Shown one piece after another: positions 9,605 through 18,798 of a DNA stretch of 64,000 bases. The position numbers and the translations under genes are program-made. The notes beneath the pieces were generated by a model. That model saw only the letters and a list, made by a program, of their open reading frames with translations. It searched no databases and was not told the origin of the DNA. The DNA lies in the NCBI RefSeq assembly GCF_021044565.1, contig NZ_CP087997.1, positions 3,162,001 through 3,226,000 on the forward strand, in the 5' to 3' direction. The stretch's first letter is position 1. Every line of letters begins with the position of its first letter. This DNA comes from Subtercola endophyticus (GTDB lineage: Bacteria > Actinomycetota > Actinomycetes > Actinomycetales > Microbacteriaceae).

Positions 9605-10761
9605 CCACCTCGGTGCTGATTGTGGGTGCGGGCATCGTCGGATGCTCGGCTGCCCACTACCTCGCCGCCCGGGGTGTCTCGGTGACCGTGCTCGACGCGG
9701 GCGCCATCGGTGGGCAGGCCTCCACCCAGACGGCCGGCAACCTGCACTTTCAGCTCAGCTACACGGCGATGAAAGGATCCAAGGCAGAGTTCGAGCAGCA
9801 CACCAAAATACTCGAGCTCAACCTCGACGCCAATCGGCGCTGGCGCGAGCTTGCCACCGACTTTTCCGGCGCCATCGACATCACCCAGAACGGCGGCGTG
9901 GTGGTCGCTGAGACCGACGGCGATCGTGACGCTCTACGGCAGAAGAGCGAGCTGGAGCGCCGCGCGGGCTTTACCACCACCTACCTCGACCGGGAAGAGC
10001 TCGCCGAGCGGGTTCCCGAGGTCTCCGACACGATCGTGGGCGGCTCGTGGCATGCCGACGAGGGCTGGGTGAACGCGCGCACGGTGTGTTACGAGCTGGC
10101 CCGCCGGGCCGAATTCGACGGAGCGCAGTTCGTTCTGAACTCGTTCGTCACGGGCATCCGGCGCCGAGGCGGCAGCTGGGCGGTGCGCGCCGGCGATCGG
10201 AGCTTCGTCGCCGACACGATCATCGTCGCGGCCGGAGCATGGACGCAGAAGGTCGCGGCGCTCGCCGACGCCGTTGTTCCCATGCATGCTTCCGCACTCA
10301 CGATGAGCGTGTCGAACTCGTCCCCGCCCATCATGTCGCGGCTGGTGATGCACGCATCACGGCCGCTTTCACTGAAGCAGGTCTCGTCGGGCAACGTGAT
10401 GATCGGCGGGGGCAGACGGGCGACCTTGCTCGAAGCCGCGTCGCCACTGGGCTGGTCGACGGAACCGGTGCTCGAGAGCATCGTAGGCGGCATCGACGAC
10501 TGCGGGCGGGTGGTTCCGGCCGCGCGGGGGCTGTCGGTCATCCGCTCGTGGCAGGGGCTGCTCGGCTCGCCGGCCGACGAGATTCCGGTGATCGGCGAGG
10601 TTCCCGGGCGGCCCGGGATGATCGTGGCGGTCGCCGGGCACACCGGATACACCCTCGGACCCAGCTGCGGCTGGGCCGCGGCGCAAATCGCCATGCGCGA
10701 GCGCACCGACGTCGACGCTGCTCGTTTCACTCCGAGCCGTTTCGCGGGGGCGAGTGCATGA
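9601..10761 (+). CDS. FAD-dependent amino-acid/amine oxidoreductase, HcnC/DadA-like
   Basis: Protein of 386 aa with an N-terminal FAD dinucleotide-binding motif (VGAGIVGCSAAHYLAARG) and the DAO-family C-terminal block (PVIGEVPGRPGMIVAVAGHTG). Such proteins oxidise amines or D-/imino acids to imines. They are commonly the catalytic beta subunit of heteromeric dehydrogenases of the HcnABC/opine oxidase type. The neighbouring gene encodes the HcnB-like partner, supporting that assignment. Coupled by GTGA to the upstream lyase and ATGA to the downstream gene. Confidence 0.85.
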   Translation: MTTSVLIVGAGIVGCSAAHYLAARGVSVTVLDAGAIGGQASTQTAGNLHFQLSYTAMKGSKAEFEQHTKILELNLDANRRWRELATDFSGAIDITQNGGVVVAETDGDRDALRQKSELERRAGFTTTYLDREELAERVPEVSDTIVGGSWHADEGWVNARTVCYELARRAEFDGAQFVLNSFVTGIRRRGGSWAVRAGDRSFVADTIIVAAGAWTQKVAALADAVVPMHASALTMSVSNSSPPIMSRLVMHASRPLSLKQVSSGNVMIGGGRRATLLEAASPLGWSTEPVLESIVGGIDDCGRVVPAARGLSVIRSWQGLLGSPADEIPVIGEVPGRPGMIVAVAGHTGYTLGPSCGWAAAQIAMRERTDVDAARFTPSRFAGASA

Positions 10762-11849
10762 GCGGCGCACTGAATGCTGATGTGGTCATCGTCGGGGCCG
10801 GACACGCTGGGCGCGCGGCGGCATCGTGGTTGTGGAATGCCGGGCTGCGGGTGATCGTGGTCGATGAGTCGGCGGCGCCAGCGGAGCCGCCGCGCGCAGG
10901 GCGGCGGAAGCCGCACACGGTACGGTGGCCGAGTACGGGGCCGGTGCACCCGCCGACACGTCGGCCGGTTCGATATGCGTCGGCGGTCTGGGCGGTCGAG
11001 CGCACCGACGGAGCCTTCACCGTGCATGTTTCGCGGGCGGGGGTCGGGGTCCAGACCGGGACCGGGACCGGGTTCGGGCGAGAGGTCATCGTGTGCCGAG
11101 CCGTGCTCATTGCGACGGGGAGCGCAGAGGTGCCGATGCTCGGCGGTGGGTCGTCGAGGCGAAGCGCCGCGAGTCATCTGGCCCGCGCTACCGGATGCGC
11201 GGCAACCTACGACGACCTGCGTGGCGGCTGGGTGGTCGGCCACGATCGCTACCAGCGCACCACAGTGGCCGGAATCTCTGTGGCCGGCGATGTCTGCGGT
11301 CTCCGGAGCCCCCGTGGCGCAGAACTGCAGGGTCGACTCGCCGCCATCTCCCTCGCGCGCGGCCTGACGGGGCGAGCCCACACGGCGGCCGAGCGACGAA
11401 CGCGCGCTTCACTCGGCCGACGGGCCCTGCTGACTCGAGGCCCGCTTTCAACCCTCATGCGCAGACGATCGCGCATGTCGGCTCAAGACCGCGCCGGCTC
11501 CGTGCCGGGCGACGCCATCGTGTGCCGGTGTGAGGGCATCACGCTCGGGCAACTGGATGCTCGCCTCGAAGGCGTGCCGGGCATCCAGAACCTCCGCGAT
11601 GTGAAGCTCGCGACCCGTGCCGGAATGGGCGGGTGCCAAGGCACCTTCTGCGAGCCGCTGCTCAGAGAATTGTGCGCCGGGAGGGTGCCGGGGCACGCCA
11701 CGCTCGCCGGGGTCGACCCGGGTGGCCTCACGCCGCGCATCCCCGTGCGGCCGCTGCCGATAGGCGGCGAGGTCGTCGAGGGTGTCAGCCGATCATCCAC
11801 TGCGCGCGACATCACCCCCACTAGCTCCCCACTGAAAGGCTCTCGCTGA
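10758..11849 (+). CDS. HcnB/OoxA-like oxidoreductase subunit with BFD [2Fe-2S] domain, internally shortened
   Basis: Start taken at ATG 10758 overlapping the previous stop; 363 aa. The N-terminus has a dinucleotide-binding motif (VIVGAGHAGRAAASW). The C-terminus has a BFD-like [2Fe-2S] domain with CRCEG and GMGGCQGTFC supplying four Cys. HcnB-like subunits are usually about 450-470 aa. Here the central NAD(P)-type domain, normally found after the ATGS block, is missing: the text passes almost directly from LIATGSAEVP to GISVAGDVCG. The start is also Arg/Pro-rich after the first motif. No HcnA-like small ferredoxin gene is adjacent. It could be a compact functional electron-transfer subunit or a decaying one. 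Confidence 0.75.
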   Translation: MSGALNADVVIVGAGHAGRAAASWLWNAGLRVIVVDESAAPAEPPRAGRRKPHTVRWPSTGPVHPPTRRPVRYASAVWAVERTDGAFTVHVSRAGVGVQTGTGTGFGREVIVCRAVLIATGSAEVPMLGGGSSRRSAASHLARATGCAATYDDLRGGWVVGHDRYQRTTVAGISVAGDVCGLRSPRGAELQGRLAAISLARGLTGRAHTAAERRTRASLGRRALLTRGPLSTLMRRRSRMSAQDRAGSVPGDAIVCRCEGITLGQLDARLEGVPGIQNLRDVKLATRAGMGGCQGTFCEPLLRELCAGRVPGHATLAGVDPGGLTPRIPVRPLPIGGEVVEGVSRSSTARDITPTSSPLKGSR

Positions 11850-13231
11850 TGCAACGAACACTTCTCTCTGGCGGCCAGGTCGTGAATTCCGCCTCGACGC
11901 AGACCGCCGACGTACTCATCGAAGACGGCCGCATCGTCGCCGTGGGCGAGCTGGCGGGCGTCGTCGGCGAGAACTGCGAGCGCATCGACGTGCGCGGCAA
12001 GCTTCTCGTGCCGGGCGGCGTCGACGTGCACACTCATCTCGAGTCGCCGCTGAACGGGGCCCCGACAGCCGACGATTTCGAGTCGGGAACGATTGCCGCA
12101 GCCTGCGGCGGCACCACCACCATCGTCGACTTCGCGGCCCAGGTGAAAGGCCAGACCCTGCTCGACGCGCTCGAGGTGCATCACGACAAGGCTCGCGGCA
12201 AGGCAGTGATCGACTACGGGTTTCACATGTGCGTCACCGACCTGGTGAGCGGCAAGCTCGACGAGTTCGCCGAGGTAGTGCAGAGCGGCGTGAGCAGCTT
12301 CAAGGTGTTCATGGCCTACCGCGGAACGCTGATGGTGAACGACGGCGAGCTCTTCGATGTGCTGCGCACGGCGGGGCGCCTCGGTGGCCAGGTGTGCGTT
12401 CACGCCGAGAACGGCGACGTGATCGACCGGCTCGCCTCCGACCTCGTTGCCGAGGGTAAGACCGGCCCGAAGTCACACCTTCTCTCCAGGCCGCCGGAGA
12501 CCGAAGTCGAAGCAGTCGTTCGAGCGATCGCCATCGCAGACATGGCCGACGCACCCATCTATTTCGTGCACCTCTCCACCCAGGGCTCGGTCGAGGCAGT
12601 CGCCGAGGCGCGCTACCGCAATGCGAGTGTCGCCGGCGAGACGTGCACGCACTATCTCACGCTCGATCCGTCGCTGTACGACCAGCCCGGGTTCAAGGCG
12701 GGCGAGGTGGTTCTGACACCGCCGCTGCGCGAGAAAGTGCATCGCGATGCCCTGTGGCGCGGCCTCAACACGGGAGACGTGAGCGTCGTCAGCTCCGACC
12801 ACTGCCCCTACTGCCTCGCCGAGAAAGAGCGCCTCGGAGCCCACGACTTTCGCGAGATCCCCAACGGCGGCCCCGGCATCGAGCACCGCATGAGCCTGCT
12901 GTACGGCGAGGGCGTGCGCGGCGAGCGCATCACCCTCGAGAAGTACGTGGAGCTCACGTCGGCGGCCCCCGCGAAGCAGTTCGGGCTCTACCCGAAGAAG
13001 GGCGTCATCGCCGCCGGGTCTGACGCCGACATCGTGGTGCTCGATCCTGCCGGCGAGACCACGATCAGCGCCGCGACTCAGAACCAGAGACTTGACTACA
13101 CGCCGTACGAGGGCTGGGTGTTACCGGGTCGAATCGAGCAGGTGTTCTCCCGGGGAGATCTGATCGCAGCATCCGGAACCTATGTGGGCGCGCGCGGGCG
13201 GGGAAACTACCTGCCGCGGGCGACGGTGTGA
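11849..13231 (+). CDS. hydA: Dihydropyrimidinase / D-hydantoinase
   Basis: Protein of 460 aa, normal for the family. All catalytic landmarks are present: HTHLESP (His61, His63), the carboxylated Lys in SSFKVFM (Lys152), CVHAEN (His185), FVHLST (His241) and SSDHCPY (Asp317). These bind the binuclear metal centre that opens dihydropyrimidine or 5-substituted hydantoin rings to N-carbamoyl products. ATG overlaps the upstream stop as TGATG. It strengthens the view that the whole plus-strand cluster handles hydantoin-like or pyrimidine-derived rings. No N-carbamoylase is seen in the window. Confidence 0.93.
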   Translation: MQRTLLSGGQVVNSASTQTADVLIEDGRIVAVGELAGVVGENCERIDVRGKLLVPGGVDVHTHLESPLNGAPTADDFESGTIAAACGGTTTIVDFAAQVKGQTLLDALEVHHDKARGKAVIDYGFHMCVTDLVSGKLDEFAEVVQSGVSSFKVFMAYRGTLMVNDGELFDVLRTAGRLGGQVCVHAENGDVIDRLASDLVAEGKTGPKSHLLSRPPETEVEAVVRAIAIADMADAPIYFVHLSTQGSVEAVAEARYRNASVAGETCTHYLTLDPSLYDQPGFKAGEVVLTPPLREKVHRDALWRGLNTGDVSVVSSDHCPYCLAEKERLGAHDFREIPNGGPGIEHRMSLLYGEGVRGERITLEKYVELTSAAPAKQFGLYPKKGVIAAGSDADIVVLDPAGETTISAATQNQRLDYTPYEGWVLPGRIEQVFSRGDLIAASGTYVGARGRGNYLPRATV

Positions 13232-13273
13232 TGCCGGAACCGCTGGCGCTGCTGTCGTCGCGGCAGAAGTCGC

Positions 13274-13314
13274 GGTCATGTCATCTGTCATCGCTGTCAT
13301 GGCTGTCATCGCTG
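13274..13314. repeat. Short imperfect TGTCATCGC repeats
   Basis: Intergenic run of four to five TGTCAT-containing units of about 6-9 bp between the hydantoinase stop and the GTG start of the cyclodeaminase. It leaves little obvious Shine-Dalgarno sequence upstream of the latter. No regulator site recognised. Confidence 0.7.
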
Positions 13315-13330
13315 AGCTGCTGAGCCTCCG

Positions 13331-14584
13331 GTGCTGTTACTGAGCGCGAGCGACGTCGCCGAGCTTCTCACCCTCGACGCCGTCTTCGAGGCGACGCGTG
13401 AAGCAGCGATCGCGCACAGCGAGTTTCGCACGCAGCGAATCGCCCGAACCGCGCTTCAGCTGCTGGCGCGCGGTCGCTCTGAGAACGCGGCGCGGCCCGC
13501 GACACCGGATGCCCGGGGCGAACTGCTGGTCATGCCCGAGGTCGTCGATCAGAGCGTGTTCGCGGTGAAGACCTGGCATTCGTTCGAGCATTCGTTCGAG
13601 CATTCGGTCGCGGGTTCGGGCGTACGTTCGGGCGTACGTTCTGGCGCGGGTTCTGGCGCGGGTTCTGCATCGCGGCTCGCGCAGACGGGTTCGCTCATCT
13701 ACCTGATCGACGGCGAGTCAGGCGAGCAGGCGATTCTCGACGGCTCGCAGATCACCGACTGGCGAACGGGAGCGTTGTCTGGTCTCGCGGCGACACTTTA
13801 CGCGCCCGAGAATTCACGCCGGCTCGCCGTCATCGGCACGGGTCGCCAGGCACGCAGCCAGGCGCTCGCACTGGTGCACGCCGTGCCGACGCTCGAATGG
13901 GTAAGTGTGTGGTCACGGTCACCCAGGCGACGAGAAGACTTCGCGGCGCGGCTGACCCGCGACCTCGCCGAGATGTCGGCCGCGGGGTCTCGCCCGGTCG
14001 CAGTGACGGTCACGGCAGCCAATTCGGCGCCCAAAGCTGTCATCGGGGCTGACATCGTGGTCGCCGCTACCACCTCCACCCGGCCTGTCGTCATCGACGC
14101 CTGGCTCGCGGGCCCGGTTCTCGTCTGCGGCGTGGGCAGCCACTCGATCACCGCGGCCGAGATCGACCCGCGCGCAGTCGCCCGAGCCGACACGGTGGTG
14201 GTGGACACCATCGCGGGTGCCGTCGATACCTCGGGCGACATCTCGCTCGCCATCGCGCGGCATGGACTCGACCGGGCGCGGGTGGTGGAGCTCGGGGCAG
14301 TGCTGGGTGCGGTCGGCGGCGTTGAGGCCGGCGGCGGCGAAGGCGTCGGCGGCCGGGGCGTCGGCGGTGAGAGCAGCGACGTTGGTGTCGGTGTCGGTGC
14401 CAGTTCCGGTGTCGGTGCCGACGGCGAATCTGCGGCAACTCGCGCTGGCCACGCCCGGCGCGACGGAATGACCGTCTTCAAGAGCGTCGGCTTCGCGGCG
14501 GCCGACGTGGCTGTCGCTGCCGCGGTGACTCGCCTCGCCGTCGCTCGCGGCGCGGGAACGCGAATCGAGTTGTCGGCACAGTAA
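13331..14584 (+). CDS. Ornithine cyclodeaminase/mu-crystallin family protein with repetitive inserts
   Basis: Protein of 417 aa, against about 310-340 aa usual for the family. The Rossmann motif is AVIGTGRQARSQ, and the fold continues through GADIVVAATTS. The extra length is low complexity: a repeat block around residues 80-112 (EHSFEHSV, GVRSGVRS, GAGSGAGS) and a Gly/Val-rich block around 320-365. Family members reduce ketimines, deaminate ornithine or dehydrogenate N-alkylamino acids. In this cluster it could process the imine made by the HcnC-like oxidase. The repeats are in frame, and the rest of the protein looks intact. Confidence 0.82.
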   Translation: MLLLSASDVAELLTLDAVFEATREAAIAHSEFRTQRIARTALQLLARGRSENAARPATPDARGELLVMPEVVDQSVFAVKTWHSFEHSFEHSVAGSGVRSGVRSGAGSGAGSASRLAQTGSLIYLIDGESGEQAILDGSQITDWRTGALSGLAATLYAPENSRRLAVIGTGRQARSQALALVHAVPTLEWVSVWSRSPRRREDFAARLTRDLAEMSAAGSRPVAVTVTAANSAPKAVIGADIVVAATTSTRPVVIDAWLAGPVLVCGVGSHSITAAEIDPRAVARADTVVVDTIAGAVDTSGDISLAIARHGLDRARVVELGAVLGAVGGVEAGGGEGVGGRGVGGESSDVGVGVGASSGVGADGESAATRAGHARRDGMTVFKSVGFAAADVAVAAAVTRLAVARGAGTRIELSAQ

Positions 14585-14631
14585 GAGGCGCCGAACGAGC
14601 ACGACGCGAGAGATCGGGTCTGGGCTGAAGG

Positions 14632-14682
14632 ATGTCTCGCCACCTCATTCACTTACCCAATTCGCTCGAAGTGGCGAGACAT
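14632..14682. terminator. Long inverted repeat after the hydantoin cluster
   Basis: Perfect 12-bp arms ATGTCTCGCCAC (14632-14643) and its complement (14671-14682) separated by 27 nt. It sits between the last gene of the plus-strand cluster and the epoxide hydrolase, where a terminator is expected. There is no long T-tract after it (ATTCTCATATTATT follows), so intrinsic termination is plausible but not textbook. Confidence 0.55.
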
Positions 14683-14776
14683 TCTCATATTATTCATTGC
14701 CGGAGGATGCGTCAACACTGGTGAAGGCTCGCCCTTCAGGACAAGAAACGTCCTATTTGCGCGCGAGGCTGTGACC

Positions 14777-15994
14777 ATGACGAACACAGACATCGTTCCC
14801 TTCAGCATCGCGATCGCGCAGGCCGAGCTGGATGACCTGCAGTACCGCCTCGACCACGCCCGGTTCGAGCCACCGCTGCCCGGCACCGAACCCGGCACCG
14901 AACCCGGCACCGACCGCGGCCCCGACGCGTCCGCCACCGACGACTGGAGCACCGGCGTGCCCGTGGCCTACCTGCGCGAGCTCGTCGACTACTGGCGCAC
15001 GCACTACGACTGGCGCGCCGAAGAGGCGAAGCTCAATACGTTCGAGCAGTTCACGACGGTGATCGAGGGGCAGAGCATCCACTTTCTGCACGTGCGGTCG
15101 GGCGAACCGGATGCCGTGGCCCTCGTTCTGACGCACGGCTGGCCCGGCTCGTTCGTCGAGTTTCTCGACCTTGTCGGGCCGCTGACCGACCCGGTGGCGC
15201 ACGGTGGCAGGGCAGAGGATGCGTTCGACGTGGTGATCCCGAGCATCCCGGGGTTCGGTTTTTCGAGCCCCGTCACCGGGCCGAACTGGGGCACCGAGCG
15301 TATTGCGGGCGCCTGGCTCGAGCTGATGACGCGGCTCGGCTACGAGCGGTTCGGGGTTCAGGGCGGCGACCTCGGCTCGGCTATCTCGCCCGAGATCGCG
15401 CGGCTGGCGCCCGACCGCGTGATCGGCGTGCACGTCAACGGGTCGCTCGGGATGCCCGTGTGGGCGGTGAGCGACGAGGAGAAGGCCTCACTCACCGAGC
15501 TCGAGCGCGACCGGGTGGCGCGGGTCGAGGCGTTCATGCGTGAGGAGTACGGGTACATCTCTATTCAGTCGACACGGCCGCAGACCCTCGGCGCCGGGCT
15601 CACCGACTCGCCCGTGGGGCAGCTGGCGTGGATCGTCGACAAGTTTCGCGAATGGACTTTTCCGCGCGCGGCGCTGCCCGACGCCGTTGTCGGCCGCGAC
15701 AGGCTGCTGACCAACGTGATGCTGTACTGGCTGACGCGCACCGGCGGGTCGGCGGCGTGGATCGGCTACGCCCAGCTGGCCGCATGGGGTGCAGCCAAGG
15801 CCGTCTCGGGGGTTCCGACCGCGGGGTTGATGCTCGCGCACGACGTAGGCATTCGGCGTTACGCCGAGCGGGAGAACCGCATCACGCGCTGGACCGACGT
15901 CGACGTGGGCGGCCACTTCGCCGCACTCGAGCAGCCGGGCATCCTCGTCGACGACCTGCGCGCCTTCTTCGCCCCGCTACGAGCGAGCCGATAG
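14777..15994 (+). CDS. Epoxide hydrolase, alpha/beta fold (EHN type)
   Basis: Start placed at ATG 14777 because GAGG lies 8 nt upstream; 405 aa. It has an N-terminal EHN domain, the oxyanion-hole motif HGWPGSF (about 120-126), the nucleophile Asp198 in GGDLGS and the catalytic His in VGGHFAALEQP near the C-terminus. It should open epoxides to diols in the cytoplasm. A 6-residue PGTEPGTEPGT-type repeat interrupts the EHN domain (about residues 35-47). It converges on manD. It is separated from the preceding cluster by a 192-bp gap with a hairpin, so it is probably its own unit. Confidence 0.88.
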   Translation: MTNTDIVPFSIAIAQAELDDLQYRLDHARFEPPLPGTEPGTEPGTDRGPDASATDDWSTGVPVAYLRELVDYWRTHYDWRAEEAKLNTFEQFTTVIEGQSIHFLHVRSGEPDAVALVLTHGWPGSFVEFLDLVGPLTDPVAHGGRAEDAFDVVIPSIPGFGFSSPVTGPNWGTERIAGAWLELMTRLGYERFGVQGGDLGSAISPEIARLAPDRVIGVHVNGSLGMPVWAVSDEEKASLTELERDRVARVEAFMREEYGYISIQSTRPQTLGAGLTDSPVGQLAWIVDKFREWTFPRAALPDAVVGRDRLLTNVMLYWLTRTGGSAAWIGYAQLAAWGAAKAVSGVPTAGLMLAHDVGIRRYAERENRITRWTDVDVGGHFAALEQPGILVDDLRAFFAPLRASR

Positions 15995-16047
15995 AGAGTC
16001 CACCGCCAGCCATCACGCTCGACGGCCTGCCGGGACGCCCGGCGGGG

Positions 16048-16090
16048 ACGGGCGAAGCCAGAAATAAACACCACGGGCGAAGCCAGAAAT
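16048..16090. repeat. 18-bp direct repeat adjoining the manD stop codon
   Basis: ACGGGCGAAGCCAGAAAT occurs at 16048-16065 and 16073-16090, a 25-bp period. The second copy directly abuts the complement of the manD stop codon at 16091-16093. It is between two convergent genes. Confidence 0.9.
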
Positions 16091-17329
16091 TTACCAGTCG
16101 TGCACGGTGCCATCCGCCAAGCGATTGTACGGCAGGTAAGCCTTCACGTAGGGGTATTTGCCCGCTTCATCCACATCGAGCGAGACGCCGAGACCCGGCT
16201 CGGAGCCCGGGTGCAGAAAGCCGTCTTCGAACGTGAACGATTGCTCGAAGACGGCATCCGTTTTCGCTCCGTGCTTCATGTACTCCTGAATGCCGAAGTT
16301 GTGGATGGCCAGGCCGAGGTGCATTGCGGCCGCCATACCGACCGGCGAGACATCCGTCGGGCCGTGCATGCCCGACTTGATCTGGTATTGCGAGGCGTAT
16401 TCGAGCAGCTTCTTGAGGTGCGTGATGCCGCCGGTGTGCGTGACGGCGCTGCGCACGTAATCGATGAGCTGCTCGCGGATGATCAACTGGTAGTCCCAGA
16501 TGGTGTTGAAGATCTCACCGATGGCCAGCGGCGTAGTTGTGTGCTGGCGCACGAGCCGCAGCGCCTCCTGGTTCTCGGCGGGGGTGCAGTCTTCGAGCCA
16601 GAACAGGTCGTAGGGCTCGAGCGACTTGCCGAGCTGCGCGGCCTGAATGGGCGTCATGCGGTGGTGACCGTCGTGCAGCAGCGGAAGCTCGGGCCCGAAC
16701 TCGTTGCGCACCGCCTCGAACACGGTGGGAACGTGGCGAAGGTAGCTGCGGGTGTCCCAGTCTTCTTCGGCGGGCAGCGCGCCGCGCTGGGCGGGCTCGT
16801 GGTCGTAGCGCACGCCCGAGTTGGCCTCGTAGGTCGCGTTCGAGGCGATGCCGTAGATCGACTTTAGGCCGGGCACTCCGGTCTGCACCCGAATCGCGCG
16901 GTACCCCTGCTCTTGGTGGTCGCGAATCGAGTCGAAGAGCTCGTCGGTGGTCTTGCCCGAGGCGTGTCCGTAGGCGAGCAGGCCGGTTCGGGATGCCCCA
17001 CCGAGCAGTTGGTAGAGGGGCATGCCGGCCGCTTTGGCCTTGATGTCCCACAGTGCCACGTCGACCGCGGCGATGGCGGCCATCGTCACAGGGCCGCGCC
17101 GCCAGTAGGCGCTGCGGTACAAGAACTGCCAGGTGTCTTCGATGCGGCTCGCATCGCGCCCGATCAGCAGCGGCACGATGTACTCGGTGAGGTACGTGAC
17201 CACGGCGAGCTCGCGGCCGTTGAGCGTGGCATCGCCGAGGCCGGTCAGGCCGTCGTCGGTGGAGAGTTTCAGGGTGACGAAGTTACGATCGGGGCTGGTG
17301 ACGATCACTTCTGCTTTGTCGATGATCAT
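16091..17329 (-). CDS. manD: D-mannonate dehydratase, enolase superfamily (ManD)
   Basis: Start at ATG 17329, overlapping the uxuB stop (ATGA); 412 aa. Residues expected for ManD are in place: Arg147 and Tyr159 as the acid/base pair, Asp220 and His222 in LLHDGHHR, Glu246 in WLEDCTP and Glu272 in IGEIFN as metal ligands. The C-terminal MHGPTDVSP and QEYMKH blocks are also there. It converts D-mannonate to 2-keto-3-deoxy-gluconate, completing the three-step route started by UxaC and UxuB. It takes the place of the unrelated UxuA dehydratase. No KDG kinase or aldolase is in the window. Confidence 0.92.
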   Translation of the reverse strand: MIIDKAEVIVTSPDRNFVTLKLSTDDGLTGLGDATLNGRELAVVTYLTEYIVPLLIGRDASRIEDTWQFLYRSAYWRRGPVTMAAIAAVDVALWDIKAKAAGMPLYQLLGGASRTGLLAYGHASGKTTDELFDSIRDHQEQGYRAIRVQTGVPGLKSIYGIASNATYEANSGVRYDHEPAQRGALPAEEDWDTRSYLRHVPTVFEAVRNEFGPELPLLHDGHHRMTPIQAAQLGKSLEPYDLFWLEDCTPAENQEALRLVRQHTTTPLAIGEIFNTIWDYQLIIREQLIDYVRSAVTHTGGITHLKKLLEYASQYQIKSGMHGPTDVSPVGMAAAMHLGLAIHNFGIQEYMKHGAKTDAVFEQSFTFEDGFLHPGSEPGLGVSLDVDEAGKYPYVKAYLPYNRLADGTVHDW

Positions 17330-18798
17330 GGGTTCTCCTTCTGCGACAGGCTCTGCCACGTCGCTTCGCTGCGGTCGACCAGATTGAGGAACGAGGAGTC
17401 GCCGCCGAGCGCCGCGTCGAGCGCCGTCACCGCCTCGACGGTCGACAGCGATTCGGCGATCTCGCCGCTGTGACGCGACCAGGCCAGCCACGCACCGACG
17501 GCGTTCGCGCAGGCGGCTGCAGGATGCCCGGCAGCACGCTCGCGCTCGGCCACCGGTAAAACGCGCAACTGCAGCTTCGTGGCCGCGTTCTGGCCGATCT
17601 GCTCGAGGTGGTGCTCGATGCGCGGGTTCTCAAAGCGCTCGAGCAGGGCCGCGCGGTAGGTGTCGAGGTCGAGGTCGGGGCTCGAGGTGGCGGTGAGGTG
17701 GCGGGCATCCTCGTTCCAGAGCGCTTCGACGGCCTCACGGCAGACCGGGTCGAGCACGGCTTGGGCGACGGTTGCGTGACCGCGGAGGCGGCCCGCGGCT
17801 GCGAGCAGCGTGTGGGCGCCGTTGAGCATCCACAGTTTTCGGTTCTCCCACGGCTCGATATCGTCGACGAAGCGAGCGCCGGCGGTATGCCAGGCCGGTC
17901 GCCCGGCGGGAAAGTCGCCGCTCAGCACCCAGTCGGTGAAGGGCTCGGTGACGACGGGGGCGTCGTCGATCCAGCCGGTGGCGCGGGTGACGTCGGCGCG
18001 GTCGGCCGGGGCGCTGCGTGGAGTGATGCGGTCGACGGAGGTGGAGACGAACGAGACGTTCTCGCGCATCCAGTCGCGCAGCGGTTCGGCGTTGCCGGCG
18101 GCCATGGCGGCGGCGACCGCCGCGGCGAGCTCCTCGAGCGCCGCGCGCACGACGCTCCCGTTCCCCGGGATGTTGTCACACGGCACGATAGCAATCGGCG
18201 ACCCTCCCCCGCGCCGCCGCGCCTCGAGCCCCACCAGAACCCGCCCCAACGCCGTGCGCACCTCGCCGAGCCCGTCGACTTTGCGAAAAGGGCCGTTCCC
18301 GACGAGGTTTGGGGATCTTTTCGCAAAGTCGACGGAGAAGAGCCGGGTGAGTTCGTTGATGTCGTGGCGCACGTCTTCGGCGGCGAGGTTCAGGCGGGAA
18401 TCGGGGCGGAGGTGGTAGGCCGATTCGGTGATGGTGAGGGTGAGCACGGCCACCGCGGGCGACGCGAGCAGGCGGATGAACGTGAGCAGGTCGCCGCCGG
18501 TGTGGGCTTCGACGATGCTGTCTACCACCTCGAAGCGGTCGGTTTCGGCGCCGCGCACGATGAGGGTGTAGAGGCCGTCTTGGGCTTCTAGCGCGCCGGC
18601 GAGGGCGGTCGAGTGGCCGGTGAAGGCGGCAATTCCCCACTCGGCGGCGTCGTCGGCCCGCGCGGTGTACCAGGCCTGGTGGGCGCGGTGGAACGCTCCG
18701 AGCCCGAGATGCACGAGGCGCACGGGCGGCTTCTGCCGGGCGTCACCCCGCTCAGCACGAGCAGCTCGAGTCAGAAGGGTGGGTGTGACGTCGCTCAC
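17326..18798 (-). CDS. uxuB: D-fructuronate/mannitol reductase (UxuB family)
   Basis: GTG start at 18798 overlaps the uxaC stop (GTGA); 490 aa, the normal length for long-chain mannitol dehydrogenase-family enzymes. N-terminal [11 protein letters not shown] belongs to the NAD-binding region. The catalytic KLWMLNGAH block and the following AAAGRL helix are in the C-terminal domain. With UxaC upstream and ManD downstream the likely reaction is fructuronate to mannonate using NAD(P)H. The longer upstream frame seen in this strand is antisense-like extension and was not used. Confidence 0.9.
   Translation of the reverse strand: MSDVTPTLLTRAARAERGDARQKPPVRLVHLGLGAFHRAHQAWYTARADDAAEWGIAAFTGHSTALAGALEAQDGLYTLIVRGAETDRFEVVDSIVEAHTGGDLLTFIRLLASPAVAVLTLTITESAYHLRPDSRLNLAAEDVRHDINELTRLFSVDFAKRSPNLVGNGPFRKVDGLGEVRTALGRVLVGLEARRRGGGSPIAIVPCDNIPGNGSVVRAALEELAAAVAAAMAAGNAEPLRDWMRENVSFVSTSVDRITPRSAPADRADVTRATGWIDDAPVVTEPFTDWVLSGDFPAGRPAWHTAGARFVDDIEPWENRKLWMLNGAHTLLAAAGRLRGHATVAQAVLDPVCREAVEALWNEDARHLTATSSPDLDLDTYRAALLERFENPRIEHHLEQIGQNAATKLQLRVLPVAERERAAGHPAAACANAVGAWLAWSRHSGEIAESLSTVEAVTALDAALGGDSSFLNLVDRSEATWQSLSQKENP

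Noticed and set aside
10047-10757. Long N-terminal extension of the HcnB-like protein
   Set aside because: The extension is the out-of-frame 3' part of the FAD oxidoreductase; the ATG at 10758 overlaps its stop and starts at the dinucleotide motif.
13274-13314. CRISPR-like repeats
   Set aside because: Units are 6-9 bp, contiguous and imperfect, without spacers; a simple tandem repeat.
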